NCBI GenBank assembly: GCA_029204225.1
Contig: CM055110.1
Coordinates: 35,171,397 to 35,235,396 of the forward strand
DNA from: Diphasiastrum complanatum
Taxonomy: Eukaryota > Streptophyta > Lycopodiopsida > Lycopodiales > Lycopodiaceae
DNA: 64,000 nt
Direction of reading: 5' to 3'
How positions within the stretch are numbered: the first letter of the stretch is position 1; every line of letters begins with the position of its first letter. Shown piece after piece: positions 1-10,655 of this stretch. The notes below the pieces were generated by a model, which was given only the letters and a program-made list of their open reading frames with translations, did no database searches and was not told the DNA's origin. Both the position numbers and the translations under genes were made by a program.

Positions 1-118
1 TATTGAAGGAAGAACCAACTGTAAATTTCACTTTCATTAGGCCTTTTTTTGACAATTAATGTACCCAATGATGGTGTGGTTATTGTTATGATTTCATATT
101 GTCATTATTGAACTACAG

Positions 119-194
119 GTTCTTCCCAAAGAAGGATTGCAAAGAGCTTCTCGTTTGGATGGCCTCTGCAATAGAAAACGATTATTCCGTGCTG
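119..194 (+). CDS. Exon upstream of the PDE domain
   Basis: Acceptor CTACAG precedes 119 and donor GTAAGC follows 194. Read with the first base completing a codon from an upstream exon, it gives FFPKKDCKELLVWM..ENDYSVL, ending in phase 0, which matches the next exon. It sits N-terminal to the PDE core. A second frame is also open through the exon, so the frame rests on phase matching and on the helix-like look of the peptide. I recognise no domain in it. Confidence 0.6.
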
Positions 195-738
195 GTAAGC
201 TAATTTTGGAAGTTTCCTGTCATTCAGTCGTAAAGCATTTGCTAGATTAGTCTCGTTATAAAGACACTGGCTTCATTCTAAGATTTGCTTATAAGACAAA
301 CATAAAGTCCCCGTGTCAATTCTCAGTCGGCCCAACCAGTCTTGAATAACACTAAACAACAATTTGGACCCAGTCAATATCTAGAAATTTTTTTGGCTAT
401 CACTGGCCTAATTCTAGCAAGCACTATGGTTGAAGCGGTTGAATCATAATACCCTAATTGTAATAAAAGCCCCTCCGAGTCCAATGTACCTCCAGAAAAA
501 CTGAGATTTCTGAATGTGAAACAACTGTTTGAAGGCCATGCCTTTATATATTCTAGTTACTTGATGGAATAACTTTCTGAATTTAGCACATTCAGTTGCT
601 TAGGTTTTGTGGCCCATATCAAGCAATGCGTTTTATTCTGTTGGAGATTTGAGGTTTGTTCTTACTTTGTCTGTTTGCTGGTGAATGTATTTGGATAGTA
701 GCAAACTTATCATGAATCATATGCTGTTTGTTTTCAAG
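195..738 (+). other. Intron, no feature seen
   Basis: AT-rich sequence between two PDE-gene exons. No open frame, repeat or RNA gene was recognised. Confidence 0.6.
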
Positions 739-876
739 AGCAAGACTTCAGCATTGCAGCAAGAACAAGTAAGAGTATGTTCGTTGGAGATACCAAAGTC
801 TTCAGAGATGATGTTCGAGAATATAAACTCTTGGTCATTTGATATCTTCACCATCAACGATGATGATCTACCTAAG
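739..876 (+). CDS. PDE domain N-terminal exon (WSFDIF motif)
   Basis: The exon ends at 876 before GTTTTT in phase 0. The peptide includes NINSWSFDIFTINDDDLPK. A Trp followed by FDIF is the usual first strand/helix region of class I PDE catalytic domains, just before the helical N-terminal subdomain. The start is uncertain: acceptors at TTTTCAAG (exon from 739) and ATTGCAG (exon from 760) are both in phase 0. An overlapping frame spelling VFRDDVREYKLLVI is open over part of it but has no splice-compatible end. Confidence 0.65.
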
Positions 877-1749
877 GTTTTTCTTTAACTTCTTGTTTGA
901 GAATGGCCATGGGTTGCTTATGGCATATGTTGGGCTTCATAAACCAGCATATCTTTCATGATGTCTGCTTTTATACATTACTTGTTTAAGACTGTATTTT
1001 CTTGGCTTAGATGGGTATGAAGTGCATCAAACTTAAAATGAAGTATGTGTTACCCTTAATAAAAGCCATGTAACTGCAGATAGATGGATGGAGTCTATTT
1101 GCACCTGCCAAAAAACATAGGGTTTTTTGATATTCCTATATTTTGGTTGCATAAATGTAGCCCATTGCTATCAAAAACACCTGTTCTTGAGAAAGAAACA
1201 TCACAGAGGATGTATTGTCTGTTCTAACTTATGGAGTGAGAGGCCTCTTATATTGGATTGTCAGGGTTGATATGTTTAATAGATATCTGAACAATATTGG
1301 GGATCTAGGAGTCAAAAAAATGAGAATTCAAGCTTTTGGTTATCAAATAGAGCTGTACAACTTTGGGTAGAAAGATTTGCACAAGCCAGGGCAGTAGAAT
1401 TGAGTATATAGATAAGGGTTGATAATTAGTGTGTTTTATGCCCTTGTAAGTTTATCTGTATGTATTTTTTTAATGGCTACTTACAATTCCAAGCGGCACC
1501 CTCTTGCAGCTCCAATTTAAGTTGTGATACTTTTGTAGCATGTAAATCCCCCTTGGCCAGCTTTCACATGATGACTTTTATTGATGAAATACATGTTTGG
1601 AGTTTGGAAAGTCAATCCTTATAATTATCATGGAAGAACCTTGTGTTTTATGTCATGTACACACGTGCAAAGAGTTGGTCACCACTAGAACATTGAGGAG
1701 GGCTTTGGGATCATCAATGTGCTAACAATATGCGATGAATGCATTGCAG
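877..1749 (+). other. Intron, no feature seen
   Basis: Unremarkable AT-rich intron between the WSFDIF exon and the next helical exon. Confidence 0.6.
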
Positions 1750-1833
1750 CTGGTGGAAAAAGTTTTCATCAATTTAAGCATCTTCGAATATTGTCTGTTG
1801 GATTTGAAGAAAGTCAGAACATTTATAAATTGT
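1750..1833 (+). CDS. PDE domain exon, helical subdomain
   Basis: 28 codons, phase 0 at both ends, flanked by ATTGCAG and GTAAGC. The peptide LVEKVFINLSIFEYCLLDLK continues KVRTFINC. Joined to the next exon it gives KVRTFINC-IMAQYRS..PYHN, which follows the spacing of the family pattern (basic-x-x-x-F-x-x-x-I-x-x-x-Y-x-x-x-PYHN). That spacing is the reason for choosing this splice rather than reading through the donor. Confidence 0.75.
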
Positions 1834-2230
1834 GTAAGCACTGAAAATTTTCCACATTCCATGCACTGGTTCCTGCATTGTTTTTCAGCAAAGAACATAT
1901 GCACAAAGTGTCTTGTTATTTTATTTTGGCTTATCCTAAACTGTTGCTCAACCCCCTTTGTGTTTTGTACACAAAAACAATTTCATTTTCTAATGTAAAG
2001 ACCAAGAATACATTTTTTACCTCATAGAACCTTCATTGTAAAAAATGTACCTTCAAGGAAGCTTTTTTCAAGCTTTAATGTAAAAAAAGCATACCTTGTA
2101 TGCCTGCCTTCAAAGAACCATCAGTGTAACAAACTGATATGTAGGCCTCCCACTTTAATATTTTATGCGTCCTTTAATACAGCATACATTTGTCAAATGC
2201 TGATCATGACTGATGATTTGTAACCTGCAG
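1834..2230 (+). other. Intron, no feature seen
   Basis: Starts GTAAGC and ends CCTGCAG. Coding-like read-through from the exon at 1750 continues about 55 codons, but joining it breaks the PDE spacing. Confidence 0.6.
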
Positions 2231-2301
2231 ATTATGGCTCAGTATCGATCATATGTCCCTTATCACAACTTCCGTCATGCATGTGATGTCCTTCATGCAG
2301 T
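2231..2301 (+). CDS. PDE catalytic exon with YHN..HA.DV
   Basis: Acceptor CCTGCAG and donor GTAAGT are both strong. The exon encodes IMAQYRSYVPYHNFRHACDV then LHA and two bases of a Val codon. The His of YHN (2264-2266) is the general acid of class I PDEs, and the His of FRHA (2276-2278) is the first metal ligand. It ends in phase 2, which the next exon completes. Confidence 0.92.
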
Positions 2302-2665
2302 GTAAGTTTTATTAAACATGTGGTTTCTAAGATGGTATAACTGGTCCTTACAGTGTAAGGAAAAGAATCATATTTTCTTGTGCAAGGGAAGTTGGTTAAA
2401 AGATTCTGTTGTGTGTTATTTGACCAAAGACATGCTTGTCCTGTTCTACTGTGCTGCAAAGTTTTTTCATCTATCACCAACTGAGTCACCAACTGGTAAA
2501 AGAAGATGTTTACTATTTGACAAGATGTATGCTGTAAAGTCCTTTTATCTACTGCCAAATGAGTCGCCAACTCATCTATAGTTTAATTTGATTAATACAC
2601 GACAGGTCTTATCATATTTCACAAGAGCTTGGGAAAGCTTTACTTGTGATTATTTTGAAATATGA

Positions 2666-2935
<270 letters not shown>

Positions 2936-3134
2936 TAGACATAACTATAGAGTAAAGAAGCACTAACAGATTATTATGAATTTTGAGGATTAAATGAAGT
3001 AATTTATGCATGAATGTTGACTTTAGGCAAAATATGGATACTTTAAGCTAACCGGAATACTTAATTTTCTTACTCTCTTTTTATAACATTCTAACGACAT
3101 CACGAAATTCATTTGGCATCAACTCACAATGCAG

Positions 3135-3577
3135 GGATATGAGACCATGAGCCTGTTAGATATTTTCAGTGTAAGTGAGCAGAGATACTTACGAAAGCTT
3201 ATTGTGACCACAATTCTTGCAACTGACATGGGTCAACATTTTGACATCATCAATACTCTATCAGCCAGGACTGCCAAGCCAGATCCTTTTCTATTGTCTC
3301 CATCTTACCAATTAACACTCTGTTTGAAAAAGGTTATAAACTCTAGTGATGCCAACCAAGAAGGAAAACCAGCTCCAACTAGCAGTGATGATGCTATACT
3401 GCTTATGAAGATGGTTATTAAATGTGCAGATATCAGCAACATTATCAAGCCTTTCTTCCTCTCTGAGAAATGGGCTGCATTGCTTTTGCTTGAATGGTTC
3501 CAGCAAGGAGATCTAGAGAAAAAAATAGGACTGCCTGTCTCCAGGAACATGGACCGTGATGATCCTACAGCATTGAA
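3135..3577 (+). CDS. PDE catalytic exon with ATDM and CADISN
   Basis: Acceptor AATGCAG and donor GTGAGA, entering in phase 0 and leaving in phase 2. Motifs in order: RKLIVTTILATDMGQHF, then MKMVIKCADISNIIKP with the second metal-ligand Asp at 3429-3431, then LEWFQQGDLEKKIGLPVSRN and MDRD. Between GQHF and MKMV lies a Ser/Pro-rich loop of roughly 60 residues, somewhat longer than the usual PDE loop here. No stops or frameshifts. Confidence 0.95.
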
Positions 3578-4311
3578 GTGAGACATAACTCCTCACAATA
3601 TCAGTAGCAGACAAGAATCTAGCCGAAACTTCAAATAATGAATATCAGATGTCTAACACTATCTAAGTGCCATTTTAGAGAAAAAAAGTAGATGTTGCTA
3701 TAGAAGGCCTAAGGAAGCTAGTAAAATCACAGAATAACAAAAAAATACTTCCGTCATTATGAACTGGCTACATATTGGACTGCTTTTACTTTGGTGCTTT
3801 CAGCTTCCTCTTAAGCATAGCAGGAATGTAGCTTTGATCAAAACTACCAAACAAGTGATGGAAATTCTAGACTTGTAAGCTCCGCACAAAAGCAGAAGAC
3901 GGGTTTTTTATGCATGCAATCAATAATATTTGAGCTAAGTATCTTTGTGCGCAAAGATGCCTACAGAATAGAAGCTTTTGCTAAATAATTTTCAAAATCT
4001 TGTTGAACTACAAATCTTTGAAGCAGAAGGGATCACTGGCAAATGTAATTGAATGTCACAAAAATCAAGTTTCAGATCTTATAAATGTTAGAAGCAGATG
4101 TTCTTGCCCTTCATTCAAATTTGCGGTGAAAACATTCAGTGACCAGGTTTGGTAAAGACAAATAGCTCAGGCAGTTGAATCTTGTGTCTTCATATTAGAG
4201 ATAATTCCCAGAACCAAAAATTCTAGAATACTTGAAGGAATGCAAGTGGACTTGCATCAAGTGCTTGTAAAAAGTCATGCAAGCCCATAACTTATGTTGC
4301 GACCATTGCAG
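3578..4311 (+). other. Intron, no feature seen
   Basis: Starts GTGAGA and ends CATTGCAG. Only short open frames; nothing recognised. Confidence 0.6.
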
Positions 4312-4465
4312 GCTTATGACTTTAGGATGCATCGACTACCTTGGCTTTCCCATGTATGAAGCCACTGCTGTCTTGCTTCCAAGTTTTCGGAAAGACGTCC
4401 TCCCAAATTTGATGGCAAACAGGGAATTGTGGAGTTCATACTCCACCACAATGCCTCTTATGCAG
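4312..4465 (+). CDS. PDE domain C-terminal exon
   Basis: The first base completes a Lys codon. The peptide is LMTLGCIDYLGFPMYEATAV.. then LPNLMANRELWSSYSTTMPL MQ. The GxIDxxxxPxYE block and the closing N-R-x-x-W match the end of class I PDE domains. The purine-clamping Gln expected three positions before C in SQxGFID is Thr here (MTLGCID). The exon ends in phase 0 at a CAG codon before a GC donor. Confidence 0.92.
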
Positions 4466-4471
4466 GCAAGT
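4466..4471 (+). other. Non-canonical GC splice donor
   Basis: The exon ends CAG and the intron begins GCAAGT, the classical strong consensus of the minor GC-AG intron class. The next exon (11451) starts in phase 0 after TTCCAG, which fits. No GT donor in the proper phase occurs nearby before an in-frame stop. Confidence 0.75.
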
Positions 4472-5112
4472 GACCTAGAATTCTGCGAATTACAGAGCAA
4501 CTTAGTATAAGAGATTTATACAATGATTCAAACCAGCTTTAGGCTGAAAATTATTCTTGTCTATGGTATATGAACACAATTCATACTCTCTTTTGTCAGT
4601 CTGTCACTCAACCAGCAAAGCACAAACTTTTTCTTAAAAACCTTTTGAGAAAGCACATCATGTCACAAAAATGTGTAATGGGACACTTGTCTCGTTTCCA
4701 AATATAAGGAGGAAACTGAGAAGGCCAGATTGATATAGACATAAAGTGATTCTTATTAGAATGAAGGGTTGACTCATCCTAGAGGCATGCTGATTTTTCC
4801 AGCTCCTTTGTTCCATGTCCCATTTGAGTGCCCTGGCAACTCCAATAAGTGCACATGCATCACCCTCGTTTCAGATTGCATAGGCAAGTTGTTTTGTAAT
4901 TATAAGTGCAATGATGCTTTTTGATAGGACATTGCTCTTCCTTGCTTGTGATTGGCCCACTAGTGTTAAGTTGCCAGTGACAATTCAACTTGCTGCGCAT
5001 TTTTTTTTGTGGTTAATCAGTCTCTAGCCTCGGTTTTAGGGAAGGCCCCACAGTGAGGTTAGGCTCTAGTTGGTGGTTAGCACTTGAAGTCAGGCATATT
5101 TATCTCTAACTT
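4472..5112. other. Intron sequence, nothing recognised
   Basis: Left part of the GC-AG intron, upstream of the copia LTR. No coding signal. Confidence 0.5.
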
Positions 5113-5468
5113 TGTTGTGAATCACAGTAGCAGAAAGACAAACTTTTATGAAACACACTTAGCAATGAGATAAATATAGATAGAAAGATTAAGTCAGTAT
5201 CCTAACCTTGAATTCTGCAAAAATTACCGCATGTGAAGACAGGAGAAAAGACCTTAGGCTCTACAACACTTTAGTCTTTTAATATGGTCTATGCAACACT
5301 ATGCACTAACCTGCCTTTTTCAACCTAACTTACAAGACTACCGTACAAGATTAGCTTCGCTTGAAAATTGTTGTGCTCAGTGTTTTGTTGAAACTGTAAC
5401 CAAACAAATCCGCATTTTTGAAGTTGGTGACATGTAATTCCCTGATCCTAAACATGTGTTTCTTATCA
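5113..5468 (-). repeat. Left LTR of a degraded copia element
   Basis: It matches 10299-10655 along its length with many substitutions and small indels. Shared blocks include AATCACAGTAGCAGAAA near the start, ACAGGAGAAAAGACCT in the middle and GAAGTTGGTGACATGTAA near the end. Both copies start with TG. The 5.2-kb spacing and copia coding fragments between them identify a pair of LTRs; the strong divergence makes this an old insertion. I found no clear target duplication. Confidence 0.75.
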
Positions 5469-5639
5469 TGAATCCGACGAATTTTTATCATACTTCTAAA
5501 TCGTTGGAATTTTTCAGGTGTGAGTGCTATACATCTATTTCTTTGTTTTTTTGTTTTTCTCTGACAAACTGATATTGCACATCAATGTGCTCTGTGCACT
5601 TGTGAGATTAGAGATTGTGGACAAGTCAAATGCAACTTT

Positions 5640-6010
5640 GAATATCACTCTAAAAGAATAGAGCCTTTTGCTTTTCCTGTTTTTATCTCAAACTGCTCAA
5701 TAAATACCTCAGCCAAATTGCTTCTGTGGTTGCAAAATTTGCAGCTATATGCTTCGATTTAGTAGTGGAATCAACAATACATTGCTTATTGCATATGCTA
5801 TGTCCGGATGTGATCCAGTTATGGAAAACATGAAGCTCCCAACTGCCTCTTGGTATGGAATTTGATGTTTTATCTCATGATTGTCGGCTTTATCTGAAGA
5901 TATGGCCAACCTAGAGTTAATATCTGCTGGCGTATAAATAAAGTTGGCATTTTCATGAATAAATTTATCCAAAATTCGGGAAATGTTGCGTAGTCGACTT
6001 ATCCTGAAGA
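5640..6010 (-). pseudogene. Copia reverse transcriptase/RNase H remnant
   Basis: The minus strand reads a decayed Ty1/copia signature: YQEAVGSFMFSITGSHPDIA (the YxxAVGSLMY..RPDIAYA block) at about 5770-5870, then in a shifted frame ANFATTEAIWLRYLLSSL, the end of copia RNase H. It belongs with the integrase and gag remnants at 9.2-10.3 kb; the gypsy fragment lies between them. Confidence 0.75.
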
Positions 6011-6024
6011 TCAAGTTCGTAAGC

Positions 6025-6424
6025 TAAAGAAGCAATTTTTTTTATAATCCAAAACGGTCCACAATATTTGGTAGACAACTTATAATGCTTACTCGTACGC
6101 AGAGTCTTAGAATTTTCAGAATTCTAAGATATATACCCAGTCGTCAACTTTAAAATCTCTGGGAGATCTCTTAAGATCGGCATAGTGCTTAGCTCTATCC
6201 TGAGCACTACGGGAACTATCACGTGCCACTTGCAACAATTCTAGCATATCATGCAGGAAATCCGCAACTTTCTGGATCTTAACAGATTTCGTCTCCACAT
6301 TTACCGGAGATTTAGGTTGAAAACCGTACACCAGCATAAACGGACTATAAGCAGTCACATAATGTTTTCTACTATTGTAAGCAAACTCAATTAAAGGAAT
6401 GCTGAGACTGCCTGTGAGACACAT
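6025..6424 (-). pseudogene. Gypsy integrase C-terminal remnant
   Basis: The minus strand encodes IPLIEFAYNSRKHYVTAYSP FMLVYGFQP, the familiar gypsy integrase C-terminal region, then a decayed KLSTKYCGPF segment leading toward where a chromodomain would be. The element stops at about 6,025 against copia sequence with no LTR, so its 3' end is truncated. It is frame-shifted relative to the upstream piece. Confidence 0.85.
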
Positions 6425-7112
6425 ATGTCCTCAACATATCCTCCATAGTCTGATTTGTCCTTTCCTTTTGGCCATATGATTCAGGATGATTAGTAGAACT
6501 AACACTAAGCGAGGTTTCTAGCTTATGGAATATAGCTGACCAAAAGTGACCTGTAAACTTAGGATCTCTGTCACTAACAATATCACTTGTCACTCCATAA
6601 AGCCTGAATAGTCTTTCCACAAAGATCTGGGCTAAATCCAAAGCCTTTACAGTTGACTTAACTGGTATGAACATAGCTAACTTAGTTAACCTGTCCACTA
6701 CAACCCAAATAGAATCATTCTGTCTTGGGGTCTTTGGAAGTCCAACTAAAAAATCCATAGATATGCTTTTCCATCGTTTTTGAGGGATATCTAAGAGATA
6801 TAAAAATCCTCCAGTCTTTGAGTGTTTCGCTTTGGCTAACTGACAAGGTTTACATTTAACCACATAAGACTTGACAAATGGCTTGAGTTTTGGCCAATAT
6901 AACTCTCTTCTGACCAAGTTTAAAGTCCTGTGTATACCTGGATGACCTGCACAGGGTATGTCATGGTCTACCGATCTAGATGGTGGTATTCCATGAGGTA
7001 ATTCAACTGGAAAAACATCTTTGAATTCAGTTAAGATCTTATTCTTCTCTATTTGCTCTAGGTCCACTACTGAGTTAAGAATTTTTGACAATTGACAACT
7101 ACTTAGATGCAA
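6387..7112 (-). pseudogene. Gypsy polyprotein fragment: RT start fused to integrase
   Basis: An open frame of 241 codons. Residues 24-53 are the usual gypsy RT entry (EFKDVFPVELPHGIPPSRS), then at about residue 54 the sequence jumps directly to the integrase zinc region AGHPGIHRTLNLVRRELYWP with CKPCQLAK, followed by the catalytic core (SISMDFLVGLPK, VVDRLTKLAMFIP, GIVSDRD-like VTSDIVSDRDPKF). The whole RT palm, RNase H and their linkers, about 1.5 kb in relatives, are missing, yet the frame stays open. Confidence 0.85.
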
Positions 7113-7113
7113 T

Positions 7114-7662
7114 CTAAAATGAGTTTGGCAAACAAAGAATAAGCTTCATACTATGAATAAAAAATTTCATTACATTAGCAAATGAAATCATCCCAGATGG
7201 ATGTACATATCTGTCTCCAAACAGAGTAACTTCTTCATCACTCTCCTGAAAAGAGAGCACATGCCTCTCAATATCTATATCAGGAGATTTATTAAATAAC
7301 CATTCATACCCTAGGATTATGTCCGTACGTGCTAAATCTAAAACATGAAAATCTATTAACTCTCTGTAATCCTGAATCCAAACTAGGAGCTTCGGAACTT
7401 TAACATCCCAAGTGTCCAACTTCGCACTTGAAGCTAGATATACCTTATATCTATGATCACTGGCTTCAGTTTCCAGGCCGAGTTTTTGCACAAGGCCAAA
7501 GTTAATAAAATTATGAGTAGAACCACTATCCACCATTATACTAACTTCATGTCCTTTAACTGTACCTTTCAAACGAGAATCATAAGCTTTCGCGACTCGT
7601 ATGACGTCCTCGAAAGTTTGAAGCACATTTCGCTTACATTCATTCTGATAATCAGCTGGCAA
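7114..7662 (-). pseudogene. Gypsy aspartic protease remnant
   Basis: The minus strand reads VSIMVDSGSTHNFINFGLVQ with the catalytic DSG triplet and later DIILGYEWLF, the hallmark second motif of retropepsins (ILGMDWL). It follows the gag region and precedes the RT-integrase fusion. The ends are frame-shifted. Confidence 0.88.
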
Positions 7663-8215
7663 ACCTAGGATAAATTGCCAGAGTGCCAGTTTCGCATCGA
7701 ATGACGGAACTTTGTTTCACAAATCCATAAATTCTTGCAAGTAAGAGTCCAAGCTTCGAGTACCCATTTTGCAACTGATAAATCTTTGATAAAAAATTCG
7801 AATCGTCCGCAACTACAAACGAATTTCTGAATACCTTCATGAATTCTTCCCACGTAGTGGGTTTGGGTTGCAAATCACGCCACCACGACGAAGCCTTTCC
7901 TCGGAAGAACAGAACCATGCTCTCGATCTTTTTCTCTTATGGAATTGCGTGTAGATTGAAGTAATTGGTCCACTTGGTTAACCAATCGTCCACCACCTCT
8001 GGCTTCTTCTCTTTCTTCTCCCTCAAAAAAGGTTTTGGCTGAAAGCCCAAATTCGGCGAAGAGAGAGTTTTAACTTGATTCAACAATACCTCCATCTGCT
8101 GATCCCTTAAATTGTTCCGATTGTTCATTTCATTAAGCGCTTGACTTAATTGTTGGCAAATCTGTAAATAGGTAGGCATAGGTACGTACCCTCAAGACCC
8201 ACGTTATCATCTGCC
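7652..8215 (-). pseudogene. Gypsy gag remnant
   Basis: The minus strand encodes FFRGKASSWWRDLQPKPTTW EEFMKVFRNSFV, the Retrotrans_gag core (L.G.A..WW..L....TW..F...F). Upstream is a Gln/Asn-rich start region (LSQALNEMNNRNNLRDQQME), with an ATG at about 8216 (MADDNVG). Two frames are needed, so it is broken. Confidence 0.8.
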
Positions 8216-9190
8216 ATATTGATTACCTGAAACAGAAAAATTAGCTTAATTAGTCAACAAATCTGAAATCTTCAACTAAAAGTGAAAAGTACTGGACCTT
8301 CATAACTGGCTGATACTTCCGTTTAATCAATATTAAACTGATTTAGAACAATATCGAACTTTTAAGGATCACTCAGAAAATTTACGAAATTGGGATTTTC
8401 GAAATCTGTTCGATATGGATCAAATTGTGAAAATCGATTAAAAACTTCGATCTAACAGTTTCACAGGTGCCATCTCATTTCGAACTCATTTTGAAACATC
8501 CTGCATGCATCAGACTCAACATGCATCGATTTTTTTCGTAAATTGCCTAGTATTTGGGAAACCAGCTTTTTGACTAGATTTTCCAAAAAATAGCACTTAT
8601 GCATGAAATTATTCTGATCAACCTACTGTACCATGCATCCAATCATGCATACAGGTTCATCCAAACATTTTCAACACTAGAAAAGCACTTCCACATTCAT
8701 GCATGCATGCAATCAGAACATTTCAAAATTTTTTCAAATTTTATTCTAAAAATTGCCAAACTTACGACGGCCATAACTTTTGCTACAGGACTCCGATTTG
8801 GTCGCTGTAAAGCACAGTACAGAGGGAGAGGAGGTTTACAAGACACCTACCATGTCACCTTGCCACCTAGGCTTCACACGCGCGAGCTGTAAATGACTCA
8901 AAATCCAGTAGGAGGGCGCACTTTTTCCAAGGGTGTATGTCAAAAATCCATATCCTGCCCATATAGCATCCAATTATAGGTCTGGGCCCTCATAAGATTA
9001 TTAATTACATTATCGGCCAAGTCCGGAATGCAAGGCGTAACTAACAACCTTATACACTGGAGTACCGGCTATCCATGTCAGCAATTATTCCGAATCCCAC
9101 ATACTGGACATGGATGGAACAAGTGTCTATTCTAGCCTTTTGTATCTGGTTCTGTATCTTTCTGTCAAGCCATAAAGTTGTGTCTTCTCT
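8216..9190. other. Gypsy leader/unassigned repeat sequence
   Basis: Sequence upstream (on the minus strand) of the gypsy gag start and before the copia integrase remnant. It probably contains the gypsy leader and a 5' LTR remnant, but no matching second LTR copy is present to prove it. No gene seen. Confidence 0.4.
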
Positions 9191-9330
9191 TTAAGTACCC
9201 ATTTGCATGTATGACTCCTGGCTGCTCAAAACGTTGCTGAAATTCTTTCAGTAATGTATTCTCCCCCGCGATCTGTTCTTAGGCTTCTGATTTTGTTGCC
9301 TGTCTCACTCTCAACCAGCTTATGTAATCA
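9190..9330 (-). pseudogene. Copia integrase remnant
   Basis: The minus strand reads ESETGNKIRSLRTDRGGEYI TE, the copia integrase core around its second catalytic Asp (LRTDRGGEY). It is short and followed by stops. Confidence 0.75.
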
Positions 9331-9732
9331 TTTGAAGTAAGAAAAACTTTGGACTTAATTTTACTGAGAAAAACAAACCTCTATCCACTATAGTCATCTT
9401 TAAATAAAACAAAATACCTAGCTCCTCCAATTGAACTTACAAGGGCCACAAAGTGAAAGAACTCCCCTGGCCTGTTAGCTTATAGTTTGACATATGACCA
9501 AACGCCCTTATTCATCGAACCTTGTTATTTCTGTTATGCCCTTCTCTGCTGCTTGAGAACAGATTCATTAATCTGAGTACATAGAGTGGATTCTCAATTT
9601 CAACATCTCTTCCTTGACACTTCACAATGCAATGGATCTCCAATGCCTGAAACCCATAGCACATGCTCATCTACTACCTTTACCAGCCATTCCCCTCGTA
9701 GAATCATTCTAGGATTCTTAAACTACTCTTGC

Positions 9733-10286
9733 TTATCTGTCAATTTTTTCTATGGCTCCTCCATCAGCAAACCGTGAATCATCTCTTTCATTCATTAAGC
9801 TGATAGTTGCATAGAACTTTGCAGCAAATGCAATGCTTTCATCCTTTTGTGCATTGACACCATCAGAAAAATCTGCTTGAATGTTTTCCTTGGCTTTTCT
9901 CTTTTCACACTCGTGAACCAAGTGACCCACTTCTTTGCAGTAAGCAGATATGGTGGGCTTCTTCAGATCCTCAACCAACTCTCCTATTTTGTTTCTATGG
10001 CCAGGAAGCAGTACCTGATCATTTCACTCTTTCTCACCTCAAATCTTGGTTTTGTGTTTCTTCCGTCAGAAATGTGTCGGAAGAGTTTATACATTCTGCT
10101 ACTCCTTTGGAACTCTGTCCCATGCTTCCATGATATATAAAAAATCTTCTGAAACTTCCATAGCTGGAAATTTTCTCCATTGAATTTGCTAATGCTTAAC
10201 AACTCCTTGAGGTCTCTCGTGCTTGTCATCATGATCCTACAAAACAGTGTTTCAGCAGAGAAGCTGTATTCTAAGACCAGGATCAT
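9733..10286 (-). pseudogene. Copia gag remnant with zinc knuckle
   Basis: The minus strand encodes SISKFNGENFQLWKFQ, the usual N-terminal motif of copia gag (F.G.NF..W), in 9984-10286. A second frame, 9733-9978, contains the degraded CCHC knuckle AYCKEVGHLVHECEKRK. It lies next to the right LTR, as expected for a minus-strand element. Confidence 0.75.
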
Positions 10287-10298
10287 GGGCCCGTAAGC

Positions 10299-10655
10299 TG
10301 CTGTAAATCACAGTAGCAGAAATACAAACTTGAAACATACTCAGCAATAAGATCAAGATGCATACAGAGATCAAGTCAAAATTTTCTAAGATGGAATTCT
10401 GCAAAATTGCACCAGTGTGCTCAAACAGGAGAAAAGACCTCAGGCTCTGCAACACTGTATCTTCTAATATGGTTTCGTACAACCTTCTGCAGTAACCTGC
10501 CTCTGTTGAACTAACATACAAGACTAGCTATAAGGTAGCTTTACTCGAAAAGTTTCACACTGTGGTTAGTTAAATACATAATTTAATTAATCTGCAGCTC
10601 TGAAGTTGGTGACATGTAACTCCATTATCCCAAACATAGGATTTTTAATACAACA
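10299..10655 (-). repeat. Right (5') LTR of the degraded copia element
   Basis: Partner of 5113-5468. Just left of it on the minus strand is CCTGGTCTTAGAATA, a plausible decayed form of the copia initiator-Met primer site TGGTATCAGAGC. Gag follows immediately, so the element points to the left. Confidence 0.7.

Noticed and set aside
1735-1998. 87-codon open frame read as one protein
   Set aside because: Only its part 1750-1833 fits the PDE domain; the rest is intron read-through past a GTAAGC donor.
2232-2581. Open frames on both strands around the YHN exon
   Set aside because: They run into intron sequence; the exon frame is fixed by the PDE motifs.
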